From positions 1-64,000 of the forward strand of contig OY970377.1 in assembly GCA_963718775.1 (NCBI GenBank): 64,000 nt of DNA, written 5' to 3'. Source of the DNA: VRUE01 sp963718775 (GTDB lineage: Bacteria; Actinomycetota; Thermoleophilia; Solirubrobacterales; 70-9). The notes beneath the pieces are model-generated. The model made no database searches. It had not been told where the DNA came from and was given only the letters and a program-made list of their open reading frames with translations. Position numbers and translations under genes: made by a program. Positions 63,168-64,000 of this stretch are shown piece by piece. Numbering within the stretch: the stretch's first letter is position 1; every line of letters begins with the position of its first letter.

Positions 63168-63811
63168 GCGACAGCTCCTCGCCCCTGATGGGGATGCTGG
63201 TGGCGCCCGACGGGACGATCACCTACGACTTCAACGGGAACGTCCACGCGGACGCTTTCATTCTCGACGAGACCAACGCTGGCTTCATCGGCGATAAACC
63301 CACTGAAGTGGGTGAGCCCGGCGAGGAAGGCGACCCCAGGGAAAGCCCCGTTACGGAGAACGTGTTGTGGCTCGATGAGAGCGGCGAGATTCGAGAGCGG
63401 GTGACGGGCTATCGATACGAGTTCGTTGGCGACCCTAACCGGGAGCATGTGCTTGAGGCCTATGCCGAGACCCGGATCGTGGCCTCGGCCGGAGAAGAGC
63501 TACGGGTTCTCCTGGATGCTCTTGGGCGGTCGAGTTTTGTCCAGGCTGCGAACGAGGCGGTGGGCTTCAAGATCGCGTGCGGCGTCTGCACGTTCCCATT
63601 TACGGGGGGCGAATTCTCGACCTTCAAAACGATCGAACACGGCCTCGATGTAGTGCCGATCGCGGTGGTCTGCACGCCGCAGGACACAAGCATTTCGCCC
63701 GGGGTTGACAACTTCGCCAAAAAAACCTTTCGGGTGAATGGTCGCTACCGGAACAACGTAACCGGGACCGGCACGGGAACCTGGATTGCGATCGGAATCA
63801 AGACTGAATGA
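63164..63811 (+). CDS. Fibre- or spike-like viral protein (215 aa)
   Basis: From GTG 63164: LMGMLVAPDGTITYDFNGNV HADAF-type beta start, an acidic Gly/Glu/Pro segment (PTEVGEPGEEGDPRESPVTE), a central domain with AETRIVASAGEELRVLLDAL, and a C-terminal beta domain KIACGVCTFPFTGGEFSTFK, PIAVVCTPQDTSISPGVDNF ending TGTGTGTWIAIGIKTE. The last part resembles the receptor-binding tips of phage fibres (H-type/gp37-like ends). The role is inferred. Confidence 0.5.
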   Translation: MSDSSSPLMGMLVAPDGTITYDFNGNVHADAFILDETNAGFIGDKPTEVGEPGEEGDPRESPVTENVLWLDESGEIRERVTGYRYEFVGDPNREHVLEAYAETRIVASAGEELRVLLDALGRSSFVQAANEAVGFKIACGVCTFPFTGGEFSTFKTIEHGLDVVPIAVVCTPQDTSISPGVDNFAKKTFRVNGRYRNNVTGTGTGTWIAIGIKTE

Positions 63812-63822
63812 GGGGGTGAATC

Positions 63823-63912
63823 ATGCCCAAGCCGAAGGGCCACAAGGCCAAGTGCGGCTGCCCAGTCTGCCGCCGGGTGAAGCGCAAAGGCCGCCGACGC
63901 CGCAAGCGCTAG
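63823..63912 (+). CDS. Tiny basic Cys-containing peptide (29 aa)
   Basis: The peptide is MPKPKGHKAKCGCPVCRRVK with a tail of nearly all Lys and Arg. A CxCPxC cluster in a strongly basic peptide suggests a zinc-knuckle or DNA-condensing function. A GGGGG Shine-Dalgarno precedes the ATG, and the gene ends just before palindrome copy 3. Confidence 0.5.
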   Translation: MPKPKGHKAKCGCPVCRRVKRKGRRRRKR

Positions 63913-63917
63913 CAGCT

Positions 63918-63945
63918 GCTCGAGCAACGTAATACGTCCGACGTC
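63918..63945. repeat. Element palindrome-related motif, copy 3
   Basis: GCTCGAGCAACGTAATACGT followed by CCGACGT, right after the tiny basic gene. The left half matches copies 1 and 2, but the right arm has diverged. Confidence 0.6.
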
Positions 63946-63974
63946 GCCGGTCGGCTCAACCGAAAGGAACCACC

Positions 63975-64000
63975 GTGCGGAAGCCCGGATACCTGACGAG
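63975..64000 (+). CDS. Partial gene running off the window
   Basis: GTG 63975 follows GAAAGGAACCACC and opens MRKPGYLT before the window ends. Too short to identify; it shows that the coding run continues to the right. Confidence 0.4.

Noticed and set aside
50273..64000. Tailed prophage, conjugative element or gene transfer agent
   Set aside because: No terminase, portal, protease, tape measure, relaxase or type IV secretion genes are visible in the 13.7 kb; the gene set fits a tailless membrane virus better.

Overview
The window reads as about 50 kb of bacterial chromosome followed by about 14 kb of a virus-like element. The host is GC-rich, uses many GTG starts and ATGA/GTGA stop-start overlaps, and carries SepF, a GarA/FtsR-type FHA-MerR pair, a WS/DGAT acyltransferase, a MurA with Asp in place of the catalytic Cys, and an RsiG-like protein. 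Together these suggest an actinobacterium, probably a deep lineage such as Thermoleophilia (Solirubrobacterales). That placement is inferred from gene content and the look of the rRNA; no search was run.

Layout. 1-335: broken 3' end of tyrS. 333-5623: rRNA operon (16S-23S-5S, no spacer tRNA) with processing stems and a terminator. 5576-7983 (minus): two frameshifted alpha/beta hydrolase genes with a small broken ORF between them. 8009-9308: murA. 9345-15046: histidine operon hisZ-G-D-B-H-A-F. 15062-15916 (minus): polysaccharide deacetylase. 15941-18443: cca, pgeF, yggS, then sepF. 19205-20611: secreted alkaline phosphatase. 20772-22946: proC, yggT, lspA and an RluD-type pseudouridine synthase. 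23081-31463: rpsB, tsf, pyrH, frr, uppS, cdsA, dxr, rseP, ispG (translation, lipid and isoprenoid core). 31484-33806: proS and a CDP-alcohol phosphatidyltransferase. 33971-35484: rsiG-like, garA-like and ftsR-like genes behind a near-consensus promoter. 35494-42250: SRPBCC protein, AGPS-like flavoprotein, a membrane HTH protein, a thioesterase, nadE and a secreted metalloprotease. 42199-50272: WS/DGAT acyltransferase, dinB, ccdA, a FUSC protein, thiolase, SDR, methyltransferase and a membrane protein.

From about 50.3 kb to the window end the gene style changes to short, tightly overlapping genes. I interpret this as a tailless, internal-membrane virus or provirus of the double-jelly-roll (DJR, PRD1/tectivirus-like) type. 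A minus-strand block (52431-55231) carries a 224-aa FtsK/HerA (A32/P9-like) packaging ATPase. A divergent control region (55232-55401) faces a plus-strand block with a 44-aa membrane protein, a 451-aa candidate DJR major capsid protein, several tiny single-membrane-span proteins, a peptidoglycan-binding-like protein, a membrane-anchored lytic transglycosylase, a membrane-anchored M15 peptidase, a candidate penton-like protein and fibre proteins. No integrase, replication protein or right boundary lies inside the window.

Many genes show single-base frameshifts, several at C4, G6 or similar homopolymers (tyrS, both hydrolases, murA, nadE, dinB, FUSC and four viral genes). These look more like consensus indels than true decay, so they are annotated as single frameshifted genes.
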